From assembly GCF_000381265.1 (NCBI RefSeq), contig NZ_KB906264.1:124001-188000 (forward strand): a DNA stretch of 64,000 nt. The letters run 5' to 3'. The notes beneath the pieces were generated by a model, which did no database searches, was not told the DNA's origin, and saw nothing but the letters and a program-made list of their open reading frames with translations. Below, one piece after another: positions 19,100 through 28,815 of the stretch (position 1 is its first letter; each line of letters opens with the position of its first letter). The stretch is from Curvibacter lanceolatus ATCC 14669 (GTDB taxonomy: Bacteria; Pseudomonadota; Gammaproteobacteria; Burkholderiales; Burkholderiaceae_C). The position numbers were made by a program, and so were the translations under genes.

Positions 19100-19794
19100 C
19101 TAAGCAACACGCCCAGCCCGGCGACGCTTGAGCCAGGCCTGCTGCAGGCGCCAGCCCAGCAGCGCCGCGATCACCGCCGCATAGAGGGCCACCTCGGCAA
19201 AATTGTGTTTGCCGGCCCGCATCCAGAAGAAATGCAGCAGGCCCAGCAAGGCCACGGCGTACACCCCCCGGTGCAAGGCCTGCCAACGCCGCCCTCCCAT
19301 GGCTTTGATGGCGGCATTGAACGAACTCAGGGCCAGGGGCAGCATCAACACACAGGCCGTGAAGCCCACCAGGATGAAGGGCCGTTTGAGGATGTCACGC
19401 CCGATATCACCCCACTCCAGGCCCATGTCGAACAGGCTGTAGCAGGCCAGGTGCACCAGGGCATAGAAAAAGGCGAACAGACCCAGCAGGCGACGAAAGC
19501 GGGCCAGCGCCGGCAAACGTCCGATCACCCGCAGCGGCGTCACCGCCAGCACCCCACACAGCAGGCGCAAGGTCCAGTCGCCCGTGGCGCGGATCAGGGC
19601 CTCGGCCGGGTTGGCCCCCAGGCCATCGGTGGCGGCCAGCGCCACCAGCCAGGCCAGGGGCAGCAGCAGCAACACCCAGGCCACAGGCTTGGCCCAGGCC
19701 GACAGCAAGGCCGCCGACAGGCTGGCGCGCACACCGCCCGGCCCGGCGGCGCGGCCTGTCGAAACAGTGGAGGCAGAACGCATGGGGGCGGCGC

Positions 19795-19798
<4 letters not shown>
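19100..19798 (-). CDS. msrQ: protein-methionine-sulfoxide reductase heme-binding subunit MsrQ
   Basis: 232 aa inner-membrane protein of the YedZ/MsrQ ferric-reductase-like family with about six TM helices. It passes electrons from the quinone pool or flavin to MsrP. Typical segments are [38 protein letters not shown] (heme His) and [21 protein letters not shown] (heme His pair). The ATG overlaps the msrP stop by 4 bp, so both are made together. Confidence 0.93.
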
Positions 19799-20799
<1,001 letters not shown>

Positions 20800-20875
20800 G
20801 GAAGCTCCTTGAAGTTATGCGTTGGTCGGAGTACGACCCGCATTCTTTCAAGGATTCGCGAAATTCACCGAAAGT

Positions 20876-22222
20876 TCACAATGTCCCGTAACTGTGAAGG
20901 CCACTGAGGAACATGTTGACACCCAGGAAGGCGAAGGTGGTCACCACCAGCCCGCCCAGGGCCCACCAGGCCGACAGCGTGCCGCGCAGCCCCTTCATGA
21001 GCCGCATGTGCAGCCAGGCCGCGTAGTTCAGCCAGACGATCAGGGCCCAGGTTTCCTTCGGGTCCCAGCTCCAGTAGCCGCCCCAGGCCTCGGCGGCCCA
21101 CAAGGCGCCCAGCACGGTGGCGATGGTGAAGAAGGCAAAGCCCACGGCGATCGCCTTGTACATCACGTCGTCCAGCACCTCCAGCGGCGGCAGACGGCGC
21201 GCAATGCGCTCGCGGGCGAACAGAATGCCCGCCACCACCAGCGCCGAGATCGCAAAGTACACCACCCAGTAGCTGCCGCCGGCCTCATTCGTGCTGCGAC
21301 GGAACACCATGGGCTCGAAGCACAGCACAATGCCCAGCAGCCACAGCGGGGTCAGCTTGTACCAGCGCTTCTCGCCCGCCTGCTGCTTGATCAGGTAGGC
21401 AAAGGCCACCATCGCCGACAAGGCAAAGGTGCCGTAGCCGATGAAATTGGCCGGCACATGCAGTTTCATCCACCAGCTTTTCAGGGCCGGCACCAGGGGC
21501 TGGATCTCATGCGCCTCGCGCACCACCGTGTACCACAGCAAAAAGCCCACGGCGGCGCTCACCACCAGCATCACAAAAGCGCCCAGGGCCCGGGTCTTGT
21601 ACTGGGCCTCGAAGTAGAGGTAGAACACCGTGGTGATCCAGCAGAACAGCACGAACACCTCGTACAGATTGCTGACCGGGATGTGCCCGATGTCAGCCCC
21701 CAGCAGGTAGCTTTCATACCAGCGCACCATGGTGCCCGTCAGGGCCATCACCACCGACGCCCAGGCCAGGCGCGAGCCCGTCAGCTCCATGGTGGCCCCA
21801 TGCTGGCCACCGACCAGGCCCAGCCAGTAGAAGATGGTGCTCATGAAGACCAGCATGCTCATCCACAGGATGGCCGACTGGCTCGACAGGAAATACTTGA
21901 GCCAGAACACCGTGTCCGCCCGCGCCAGCGTGGGCGCCTCGCCACTCGCGTGGTAGGACGAGATGGCCAACAGGCTCAGGCCCGCCACCCCCACCATCAG
22001 CACCGCCAACGGGCGCCAGAACCAGCCCAGCCAGATCGCGGCCGGCACGGCGGCGATCAGGATGCCGGTTTCATAGACATCCATGGCCTGCCCGTACATC
22101 GACAGGGTGGCGCCCCCGGCGGCCAGCACCAGGGCAGCAAACAGCCAGTCGAGCCAGGATCGGCGTGAAAAAAACCCTTCGCTCAGGGTGATGCTCGTCG
22201 TGGGACGGGTCGCGGTGTTCAT
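20876..22222 (-). CDS. ccsB: cytochrome c biogenesis protein CcsB (CcsA/ResC family)
   Basis: 448 aa polytopic membrane protein of the system II heme exporter/synthetase. The tryptophan-rich WWD-type motif WGGYWSWDPKETWALIVW is near the C-terminus, with external His residues in HVPANFIGYG and AAWLHMRLM. It works with Ccs1 to deliver heme and ligate it to apocytochromes c in the periplasm. It follows ccs1 by 17 bp. Confidence 0.94.
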   Translation of the reverse strand: MNTATRPTTSITLSEGFFSRRSWLDWLFAALVLAAGGATLSMYGQAMDVYETGILIAAVPAAIWLGWFWRPLAVLMVGVAGLSLLAISSYHASGEAPTLARADTVFWLKYFLSSQSAILWMSMLVFMSTIFYWLGLVGGQHGATMELTGSRLAWASVVMALTGTMVRWYESYLLGADIGHIPVSNLYEVFVLFCWITTVFYLYFEAQYKTRALGAFVMLVVSAAVGFLLWYTVVREAHEIQPLVPALKSWWMKLHVPANFIGYGTFALSAMVAFAYLIKQQAGEKRWYKLTPLWLLGIVLCFEPMVFRRSTNEAGGSYWVVYFAISALVVAGILFARERIARRLPPLEVLDDVMYKAIAVGFAFFTIATVLGALWAAEAWGGYWSWDPKETWALIVWLNYAAWLHMRLMKGLRGTLSAWWALGGLVVTTFAFLGVNMFLSGLHSYGTL

Positions 22223-22239
22223 GGGGTCGACTCCGGTGG

Positions 22240-24435
22240 TCAGTTCGGGGCGGGGCCCTCGGCAGCGTCACGCGACGCGGGTGCCAGGCCCAGCAGCTTG
22301 ATTTTCAGGTGTTCGAATTCACGGTCGCCATCCATGGTCTTGCGATTGCTGGACAAGGCCATCGTGGCACGCGTGCCGTCAGACTCGGGGCGCACCCAGA
22401 TCCAGACGCGGCGTTCGCGCACGTACAGCATGGCAAAGACCCCCAGAATCAGCAAGGCGCAGCCCAGATAGACCACCGTCTTGCCAGGGGCACGCGCCAC
22501 CTGGAACACGCTGGCCTGCACCTGGGTGAAATCTTTCAGCACAAAGGTCAGCGGCACCGGGTAGGCCTGCACGTCGCTGAGTGACAGCACGGCCTGGGTC
22601 ATGAAGGCCTGGGTCTTGGCTTCGTTGGGCCAGGGTTTCAGGCCGGCCTGCTCGCGGCTCAGTTGCTCCAGCTGGAACAGCACCCCGTTGAGGATGCGGA
22701 TCAGCACCTCGCCCGCGCGCGGGCGCTCGGCCTCGGGCACGTTGGACTCGATGAAGTCGGCCACCGCCTGCAAACCACCCGCTGGTCGATCAGAACCCTT
22801 GGCCGCCGCCGGGTTGCCGACAAACAGATCGAGGGCCCGGCTGGCCGAGGCCTGCAACTGGCGCGCCAGCTCCGGCTTGCTGGGGTCGATGGCCAGGGCC
22901 ACATAGCGGGCCACGGCCTGCTCGCGCAGCTTGGGCTGGCCCAGGGCCTTGCGCAGGCGCAAAAAGCTGTCCATGCCGCCTTGGTCATCCACCGGCACCC
23001 GCAGGTAGCGGAACGGTTCGGCTGGCGTCTCGCGCATGCCCAGCAGCATCACCGGCGCACCACCGTCGCCCATGTCGACCGGCAGCATGTAATTGTGGAA
23101 CTCGCGGGCCTGGCCGGCCGCGTCACGCAGCTTGTAGGTGATGCTGGGGCCCACGTTGCGCAGCTCCTTCTTGGTCATCACCTTGTTGGCCGCACCCAGG
23201 CGAGCCTCCACCGAGTCGCGCAAATCGACCTTGCGCACATCCACGCCCGAACCGGAGGGCCCGCCCTGGCCGGCAAAATTTTCCACGTTGATCACGCGCA
23301 GCGCGCTGAACTCGAGGTTGAACTTCTCGCCGGTCTGGCTGCGGGTCAGGCCGGTGCTGCCGCCGATCACGCCCTCGACCTCGAAGCGGGCACCGTCCGA
23401 GTCCAGCGGCAAGGCCTGCAGGCGCACCTTGGAGCCGCCGTCGTCAAAGCTTGATTGGTAGATCTCGATGCCGTGGTAGTTGACGGGGTGGTTCACCTCC
23501 ACCCGCGCCTCGGTCAGCGCGCCGGTGGCCTTGTCATGGATCACGATCTCGCTGGCAAACAGCTTGGGCATGCCGGTGGAGTAGTGCTCGACGATGAATT
23601 TCTTGAGCTCCACCGCAAACGGCAGCTCCTGCAGCAGCACGCCATCGGACTGGTTGAGGATGGCAGTGCTCGACTGCGTGCCCTCAGCCACCATCAGGTT
23701 GCCGCGGAAGGTGGGGTTGTTTTCGCTCAGGCGGTGGCGGGCGGGCACGTCGGCTATCAGGCCGGCACCGGCATAGGGCGCCTTGCCGTTGAACCACATC
23801 TGGGCGCGCACGATCAGGTCGCCGTCCAGCAAGCCGCCCAGGCAGATCAGCACGATGGCCGAGTGCGCGGCGATGTAGCCCAGCTTGTTGGCCGCCCCGG
23901 CCTTGGCCGCCACCATCCAGCCCGTGCCGGGGCCGGCCGAGGTGTCGCGCTGCTGCAGGCGCACCTTCCAGCCGCCTTGCACCAAGCCCTCGCCCAGGCG
24001 ACGGGCCAGCCCCTCGGGGGCCTCAGAGAAATCGGCCTCGGCATGCTGGCCGAAGGCGCGCAGGCTCTGCTCGCGGATGTTTTCCTTGAAGGTCTTCAGG
24101 TCGACCAGGATCTTGGGGGTGTTGCGGGCGATGCACAGCGAGGTGCTGACCACCAGAAAGCCCAGGATCAGCAGAAACCACCAGGCGCTGTACACCGAGT
24201 AGAGGTGCAGCTCGCCAAACAACTGGGCCCAGAAGGGGCCGAACTGGTTCACATAGTTGACCGCCGGCTGGTTCTGCTGCAGCACGGTGCCGATCACCGA
24301 AGCAATGCAGATGACGGTCAGCAGCGAGATGGCAAAGCGCATCGACGACAGCAGGTCCACCAGCACCTTGAGGCGCTCGGGGCTGCTGCGCGGGGGCTGC
24401 GCCTGCGGGCCGGTTTCAGCAAGGGGAAGAGACAT
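22240..24435 (-). CDS. ccs1: cytochrome c biogenesis protein Ccs1/ResB
   Basis: 731 aa from ATG 24435. ResB-family partner of CcsB in system II maturation, holding apocytochrome near the heme. It has three N-terminal TM helices (FAISLLTVICIASVIGTVLQ; WWFLLILGFLVVSTSLCIA; AIVLICLGGLLDGDLI), a large periplasmic domain, and a last TM (VVYLGCALLILGVFAMLYV) followed by a cytoplasmic tail. The NHPVNYHGIEIYQSSFDDGG segment is typical. An in-frame extension to 24609 would run across the cytochrome terminators and is rejected. Confidence 0.94.
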   Translation of the reverse strand: MSLPLAETGPQAQPPRSSPERLKVLVDLLSSMRFAISLLTVICIASVIGTVLQQNQPAVNYVNQFGPFWAQLFGELHLYSVYSAWWFLLILGFLVVSTSLCIARNTPKILVDLKTFKENIREQSLRAFGQHAEADFSEAPEGLARRLGEGLVQGGWKVRLQQRDTSAGPGTGWMVAAKAGAANKLGYIAAHSAIVLICLGGLLDGDLIVRAQMWFNGKAPYAGAGLIADVPARHRLSENNPTFRGNLMVAEGTQSSTAILNQSDGVLLQELPFAVELKKFIVEHYSTGMPKLFASEIVIHDKATGALTEARVEVNHPVNYHGIEIYQSSFDDGGSKVRLQALPLDSDGARFEVEGVIGGSTGLTRSQTGEKFNLEFSALRVINVENFAGQGGPSGSGVDVRKVDLRDSVEARLGAANKVMTKKELRNVGPSITYKLRDAAGQAREFHNYMLPVDMGDGGAPVMLLGMRETPAEPFRYLRVPVDDQGGMDSFLRLRKALGQPKLREQAVARYVALAIDPSKPELARQLQASASRALDLFVGNPAAAKGSDRPAGGLQAVADFIESNVPEAERPRAGEVLIRILNGVLFQLEQLSREQAGLKPWPNEAKTQAFMTQAVLSLSDVQAYPVPLTFVLKDFTQVQASVFQVARAPGKTVVYLGCALLILGVFAMLYVRERRVWIWVRPESDGTRATMALSSNRKTMDGDREFEHLKIKLLGLAPASRDAAEGPAPN

Positions 24436-24460
24436 GGTGTCGCCAGGGCCTGATGCAAAC

Positions 24461-24492
24461 AAAAAGGGCGGGCCGCAGATGAGGCCCGCCCT
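24461..24492 (-). terminator. second Rho-independent terminator after the cytochrome c4 gene
   Basis: GGGCGGGCC (24466-24474) pairs with GGCCCGCCC (24483-24491) around an 8-nt loop. On the minus strand the stem is followed by TTTTTGTTTG. Confidence 0.85.
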
Positions 24493-24500
24493 GCTGAGGG

Positions 24501-24536
24501 AGAGAAAACGGGCAGAGGTTCCGTGAACCTCTGCCC
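24501..24536 (-). terminator. first Rho-independent terminator after the cytochrome c4 gene
   Basis: GGGCAGAGGTT (24510-24520) and AACCTCTGCCC (24526-24536) make a perfect 11-bp stem with a 5-nt loop. The minus-strand tail is GTTTTCTC. It lies 6 bp past the cytochrome stop, so this gene ends in two hairpin terminators in series. Confidence 0.85.
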
Positions 24537-24541
24537 GGGTA

Positions 24542-25171
24542 TCAATGCAGGCCGGCGATGTAGTCGGCCACGGCCTTGATTTCGCGGTCGTTGAGCTTGG
24601 CAGCCACACCCGTCATCTGGATGCTGTTCTTGCGCACACCGTCGCGGAAGGCGGTCAGCTGGGCTGCGGTGTACTCGGACTGCTGGCCTGCCAGGCGCGG
24701 GTACTGGGCCGGGATGCCGGCGCCGTTCGGGCTGTGGCAGCCTGCGCAGGCAGCGATCTGACGGTCGGCGATGCCACCGCGGTAGATGCGCTCGCCCAGG
24801 GTGACCAGGTCTTTTTCCTTGGCAAAGCCGGGCTTGGCCTTGTTCTTGGAGACCCAGGCAGAGATGTTCTTCATGTCGTCGTCGCTGAGCGCGGCAACCA
24901 TGCCGCTCATGACGGCGTTGGCTCGCTGGCCCGACTTGAACTCACGCAGTTGCTTGACCAGGTAGTCGGGGTGCTGTTGCGCCAGCTTCGGGTAGGCCGG
25001 GGTGCCCGAGTTGCCGTCAGCCCCGTGGCAGGCGGCGCAGGTGGCAAAGCTTGCCTCGCCCTTGACCAGATCAGGCTTGGCCGCTGCAGCGGGTTTTTCT
25101 TCAGCAGCACAGGCCGAAAAAGCGGAGGCGGCCAGCACGGCGGCGCTGAGCAAGGTAGCGATCAACTTCAT
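24542..25171 (-). CDS. diheme cytochrome c4
   Basis: 209 aa from ATG 25171, with a Sec signal (SAAVLAASAFSACAA). There are two class I heme domains with CAACH (Cys45-His49) and CAGCH (Cys142-His146), each with a downstream Met ligand region (VMSGMVAAL; QMTGVAAKL). It is a periplasmic electron carrier, probably feeding terminal oxidases. It lies next to the cytochrome maturation genes ccs1-ccsB that assemble it, separated from them by two terminators. Confidence 0.92.
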   Translation of the reverse strand: MKLIATLLSAAVLAASAFSACAAEEKPAAAAKPDLVKGEASFATCAACHGADGNSGTPAYPKLAQQHPDYLVKQLREFKSGQRANAVMSGMVAALSDDDMKNISAWVSKNKAKPGFAKEKDLVTLGERIYRGGIADRQIAACAGCHSPNGAGIPAQYPRLAGQQSEYTAAQLTAFRDGVRKNSIQMTGVAAKLNDREIKAVADYIAGLH

Positions 25172-25245
25172 ATCGTGGCTCAATGATGTTAGGGGCGCAA
25201 AACCACTCGATTCTACAATGAGGCTTCAGGAATACTTCCATTTTG

Positions 25246-26019
25246 ATGACAAACCGCTCCACATCCGCCCCGGCCAAGGCCGCCCGTCCCTCTGCGCCGA
25301 CCCCCTCCACCGAGGCCAAGGCGGCCCTGGGCTGGATGCACACGGCCCGCTTTCTGACCACCGCTGCCCAATTGCACCACCTGCCGCCGCTGGAGGTGCC
25401 CGAAATCGCTTTCGTGGGCCGCTCCAACGCCGGCAAGTCCACCTGCATCAACACCTTGACGCAGCAAAAGCAACTGGCCTTCGCCTCCAAGAAACCGGGT
25501 CGCACCCAGCACATCAACCTGTTCTCCCTCGGGCGCCAGGGTGAGACCGATGCCGTGCTGGCCGACCTGCCCGGCTACGGCTACGCCGCCGTGCCCAAAG
25601 ATGACAAGATCCGCTGGCAACGCGTGATGGCCAACTACCTGGTCAGTCGCGAGAACCTCAAGGGCATCGTGATGATGTGCGACCCACGCCTGGGCCTGAC
25701 CGAGCTGGACGAAACCCTGCTCGAAGTCATCCGCCCGCGCGTCGAAGAGGGCCTGAAATTCCTGGTGCTGCTGACCAAGGCCGACAAGCTGACCCGCTCC
25801 GAAGGCGCCAAGGCGCTGTCGATTGCGCGACTGAACGCGGGCGGCGGCGAGGTGAAACTCTTCTCCGCGCTCAAGCGCATCGGCATCGAAGACACCGCGC
25901 ACCTGCTGTGGCAGTGGGCCCACCCCCCGGTGGCCGCCACTGATCTGGCAGATGCCACGCCCGAACCTGCCGCCGAGCCCCCAGCCGACACCCCGCCCGC
26001 CGAGCCCGAAGTGGACTGA
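25246..26019 (+). CDS. engB: ribosome biogenesis GTPase EngB/YsxC (YihA)
   Basis: 257 aa from ATG 25246. A small GTPase needed for 50S subunit maturation. G1 GRSNAGKST at 58-66, a switch region (FASKKPGRTQHINLF), G3 ADLPGYGYA, G4 LTKADKL and a G5-like region. The C-terminus has an unusual Ala/Pro/Glu-rich extension after the G domain. TACAAT at 25214-25219 is a likely -10. It diverges from the cytochrome c4 gene. Confidence 0.94.
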   Translation: MTNRSTSAPAKAARPSAPTPSTEAKAALGWMHTARFLTTAAQLHHLPPLEVPEIAFVGRSNAGKSTCINTLTQQKQLAFASKKPGRTQHINLFSLGRQGETDAVLADLPGYGYAAVPKDDKIRWQRVMANYLVSRENLKGIVMMCDPRLGLTELDETLLEVIRPRVEEGLKFLVLLTKADKLTRSEGAKALSIARLNAGGGEVKLFSALKRIGIEDTAHLLWQWAHPPVAATDLADATPEPAAEPPADTPPAEPEVD

Positions 26020-26066
26020 GCACAGGGCCAGGCCAGGGGCCCCCATCGCCCCAGGAGCCTTCGCCC

Positions 26067-26984
26067 ATGATCGACACCTTTGAACACGCCCTGCCGCATG
26101 GCATCACCCTGAGCTGCCGGGCTGCCGGCCCGGTCGGCGCGCCCGTGCTGCTGTTCCTGCACGGTTTCCCTGAAGCCGCCTTTGTCTGGGACCCGCTGCT
26201 GCTGCACTTCTCCCGCCCCGAGAACGGCGGCTGGCGTTGCGTGGCGCCCAACCTGCGCGGCTACGAACAATCCAGCCGACCGCCCGAAGTCGAAGCCTAC
26301 AAGGCCCGCCTGCTGGTGCAGGATCTGCAGGCGCTGATCGCCCGCGAATCGCCCAAGGCGCCGCTCGGCGCCCTGGTGGCCCACGACTGGGGCGGCGCCG
26401 TGGCCTGGAGCCTGGCCAACCAGGCCCCCGAACTGATGCAGCGCCTGGTGATCATCAACTCACCCCACCCCGGCGCCTTTGTGCGCGAACTGCGCCACAA
26501 CCCGGCCCAGCTGGCGGCCAGCGCCTACATGAACTTCCTGATCCAGCCCGGGGCCGAAGAGCGCCTGGCCGAAAATGATTTCGCGCGCCTGTGGGGTTTC
26601 TTCCAGCGCTTTGGCGCCCAGGGCGAACCGGCCTGGCTCAGTGAAGACGTCAAGAACCAGTACCGCACGGTGTGGCGCACCAGCCTGCGCGGCGGCTGCA
26701 ACTACTACCGGGCCTCACCGCTGCGCCCAGGCGATGCCCACCACCCCGGGGCCGCCGCCCTGGAGCTGCCTGAGAGCATGCTGCAGGTGAGCTGCCCCAC
26801 CCAGGTGCTGTGGGGCCTGGGCGACCACGCCCTGCTGCCCGGCCTGCTCGACGGCCTGGACGCCTGGGTGCCCCAGCTGCAGGTGCGCCGGCATGACACC
26901 GCCAGCCACTGGATCGTGCATGAGGACCCGATCTGGGTCATGCAGCAGATCCAGGATTTTCTGGGCCAGGCGGTTCAGCGGTAG
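26067..26984 (+). CDS. alpha/beta hydrolase, epoxide hydrolase-like
   Basis: 305 aa. Oxyanion motif HGFPE, nucleophile in the elbow VAHDWGGAVAW (Asp, as in epoxide hydrolases and fluoroacetate dehalogenases), second acid in WGLGDHALLP and catalytic His in TASHWIVHE. The two lid tyrosines expected for epoxide hydrolases may lie in QYRTVWRT and CNYYRAS. The substrate is unknown. The 3' end overlaps the convergent acyltransferase gene by 10 bp. Confidence 0.85.
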   Translation: MIDTFEHALPHGITLSCRAAGPVGAPVLLFLHGFPEAAFVWDPLLLHFSRPENGGWRCVAPNLRGYEQSSRPPEVEAYKARLLVQDLQALIARESPKAPLGALVAHDWGGAVAWSLANQAPELMQRLVIINSPHPGAFVRELRHNPAQLAASAYMNFLIQPGAEERLAENDFARLWGFFQRFGAQGEPAWLSEDVKNQYRTVWRTSLRGGCNYYRASPLRPGDAHHPGAAALELPESMLQVSCPTQVLWGLGDHALLPGLLDGLDAWVPQLQVRRHDTASHWIVHEDPIWVMQQIQDFLGQAVQR

Positions 26985-27844
26985 ACCGGGGGCTCGCCCG
27001 GCGGGCGGGTCTTGAAGCGCTTGTGCACCCAGTAATACTGGTCGGGCATGGTGTCGATCCAACCCTGCAGGCGCTGGTTCATGAGGGCCGTGTCGGCCTC
27101 CACATCGTCGGTCGGGAAGTTCTGCCAGGCTGGCATCACCTCCACCTCGTAGCCCTCGGGCGTGATGCGCGACACCACCGGCACCACCTTGGCCCGCCCC
27201 AGCCGGGCAAAGCGCGACAGGCTGGGCACCGTGGCCGCCAGGTGCCCGTAAAACGGCACGAAGATCGACTCTTCGGGGCCGAAATTCATGTCGGGCAGCA
27301 GGTACAGGGCCCCGCCCTTGCGCAGCGTGTTGATGATGGGCTTGACGCCATCGAAGCGACTCAGCATGGTCACCTCGCCGAAACGTGAGCGCCCGGCCTT
27401 CATCCAGGCGTCCACCGCCGGGCTGGGCTGGGGCGTGAAGATCGAGGTGAACACCCGATCCACATTCATGGACAGCGCCATGCCGCCGGCTTCCAGGCCG
27501 AAGAAATGGGGCGAAAAGATGATCGTGGGCGTGTCGCCCTCGAACTCCTGCCACGGCCCCACCAGGCGGATGCGACGCGCCAGCACCTCGCGCGGCGCGT
27601 GCCAGAGCCAGCCCCGGTCCAGCCACGACTGGGCAAAGTGGATGAAGGCCCGCCGCGTCCAGGCCTTGCGCTGGGCCAGCGGCGCGTCAGGAAAACACAG
27701 CTTCAGGTTCACCGCCACCACGCGCCGCCGCGGCACGGCCAGCCCGTAGAGCACCCAGCCCAAAGCCACGCCCAGGCCCCGCACCCAGGACAGGGGCAGG
27801 TGGGCCATCAGCCGCATGAATGCAATTCCGAACCGACTCCACAT
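26975..27844 (-). CDS. LpxL/HtrB-family lipid A acyltransferase
   Basis: 289 aa from ATG 27844. Membrane-associated late acyltransferase of lipid A biosynthesis (or a related lysophospholipid acyltransferase). N-terminal TM (LPLSWVRGLGVALGWVLYGLAV), catalytic H-x4-E as HFFGLE, then SRFGEVTML, LYLLPDMNFGPEESIFVPFYG and the C-terminal YYWVHKRFKTRPPGE motif. It lies 2 bp after a paralogue, so the two probably add different secondary chains. Confidence 0.9.
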   Translation of the reverse strand: MWSRFGIAFMRLMAHLPLSWVRGLGVALGWVLYGLAVPRRRVVAVNLKLCFPDAPLAQRKAWTRRAFIHFAQSWLDRGWLWHAPREVLARRIRLVGPWQEFEGDTPTIIFSPHFFGLEAGGMALSMNVDRVFTSIFTPQPSPAVDAWMKAGRSRFGEVTMLSRFDGVKPIINTLRKGGALYLLPDMNFGPEESIFVPFYGHLAATVPSLSRFARLGRAKVVPVVSRITPEGYEVEVMPAWQNFPTDDVEADTALMNQRLQGWIDTMPDQYYWVHKRFKTRPPGEPPVYR

Positions 27845-27846
27845 GC

Positions 27847-28677
27847 TCAAAACTCTCCGCGCGGCTGCTTGTAGCGCGCATAACCCCAAAGGTACTGGGC
27901 CGGGCAGGCCCGGATCATCTGCTCCATCTCGGCATTGATCTGGGTCACCGCCTGCGTCATGTCAGCCGCCAGCGGCGACTGCATCTCGTGCACATGGATG
28001 CGCACCCCTCGCCCCCACGACAGGCGCTCGCTCCAGGCCAGCAGCACGGTGGCCCCGGTCTGCTGCACCAGGCGCACGGCCAGGGTCATGGTGTAGGCCG
28101 GCTGGCCAAAGAACGGCGACCACACCCCCATGCCCTCCGGCGGCACCTGGTCGGGCAGCAGGCCCACGGCCCGCCCCTGGCGCAGCGCCTTGATCAGTTG
28201 CCGCACGCCGGCCAAGGTGGTGGGCACGGCCTGCAGCCCCGGTCGCTCACGCACCGAGGCCATGGTGTGCGCCAGCCAGGCCTGGCGGGCCGGCCGGTAC
28301 AGGATGGTCATGGGGCCGAAGCGCTCGGCATAGTCGCGCGCCAGGGCCTGCGGCGACAACTCGAAGCAGCCCATGTGCGGCGTCAAAAAAACCACCCCGC
28401 GCCCGGAGGCCAGGGCCCGTTCGATGCACCCGTTGTCCGCCCACACCGAGGGCAGGGGCCGGCCCAGCCACAGCCGCGGCAGCTCGGCCACCATGCGCCC
28501 GCCATGCCCGATGGCCGCGATCCGATCGCGCAGGCCCACCCCTGCCAGGGCGGCATTGGCCAGAAAGCGCCGGCGATAGGATGGTGAGGCCAGAAAGGCC
28601 AACCAACCCAGCAGCCAGCCCATGACCTGGAGCAACCCCAGGGGAAACAGGGCAAAGACCCGGAACAACGAGAGCAT
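27847..28677 (-). CDS. LpxL/HtrB-family acyltransferase, second paralogue
   Basis: 276 aa from ATG 28677. Same family as its neighbour: N-terminal TM helix (FALFPLGLLQVMGWLLGWLAFLA), catalytic HMGCFE, LLPDQVPPEGMGVWSPFFG, and C-terminal YLWGYARYKQPRGEF. Longer in-frame starts run into the metK promoter and riboswitch and are rejected. It is divergent from metK; this acyltransferase pair next to metK is usual in Burkholderiales. Confidence 0.9.
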   Translation of the reverse strand: MLSLFRVFALFPLGLLQVMGWLLGWLAFLASPSYRRRFLANAALAGVGLRDRIAAIGHGGRMVAELPRLWLGRPLPSVWADNGCIERALASGRGVVFLTPHMGCFELSPQALARDYAERFGPMTILYRPARQAWLAHTMASVRERPGLQAVPTTLAGVRQLIKALRQGRAVGLLPDQVPPEGMGVWSPFFGQPAYTMTLAVRLVQQTGATVLLAWSERLSWGRGVRIHVHEMQSPLAADMTQAVTQINAEMEQMIRACPAQYLWGYARYKQPRGEF

Positions 28678-28685
28678 GACGTGGG

Positions 28686-28691
28686 TAGAAT
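28686..28691 (+). promoter_or_regulatory. candidate -10 element of metK
   Basis: TAGAAT lies 6-7 bp before the 5' strand of riboswitch stem P1, so the transcript would start almost exactly at the aptamer. No convincing -35 is seen. Confidence 0.55.
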
Positions 28692-28693
28692 AA

Positions 28694-28756
28694 ACGGGTC
28701 GCTGAGTTAAATGAGCAACTTGCAGGGCGACGTAAAACACAACTGCTAAAGCGTTC
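28694..28756 (+). promoter_or_regulatory. SAM-II-like riboswitch upstream of metK
   Basis: Stem P1 is GTCGC (28698-28702) with GCGAC (28727-28731). The enclosed loop holds CTGAGTTAA and TTGCAG, and the 3' part holds CGTAAAACAC and GCTAAAGCG. These blocks follow the SAM-II (metA motif/SAM_alpha) consensus in order and spacing. GCAG (28722-28725) can pair with CTGC (28743-28746) as the pseudoknot P2. Ligand-stabilised pseudoknot formation could control metK expression, but the ATG is about 60 bp downstream, so RBS sequestration is not direct. Confidence 0.75.
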
Positions 28757-28815
28757 GCCAAAGCTCCCGAGTCCGAGGCAACGCCCCCAGAACTTGAAAC
28801 GTGGAGTTTATTCAA

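Noticed and set aside
24436-24609. N-terminal extension of Ccs1
   Set aside because: It would cross two terminators and part of the cytochrome c4 gene; the ATG at 24435 fits the family.
28690-28815. SAH riboswitch before metK
   Set aside because: The GAGGAGCGCTGC-type core of that class is absent; the conserved words fit SAM-II better.
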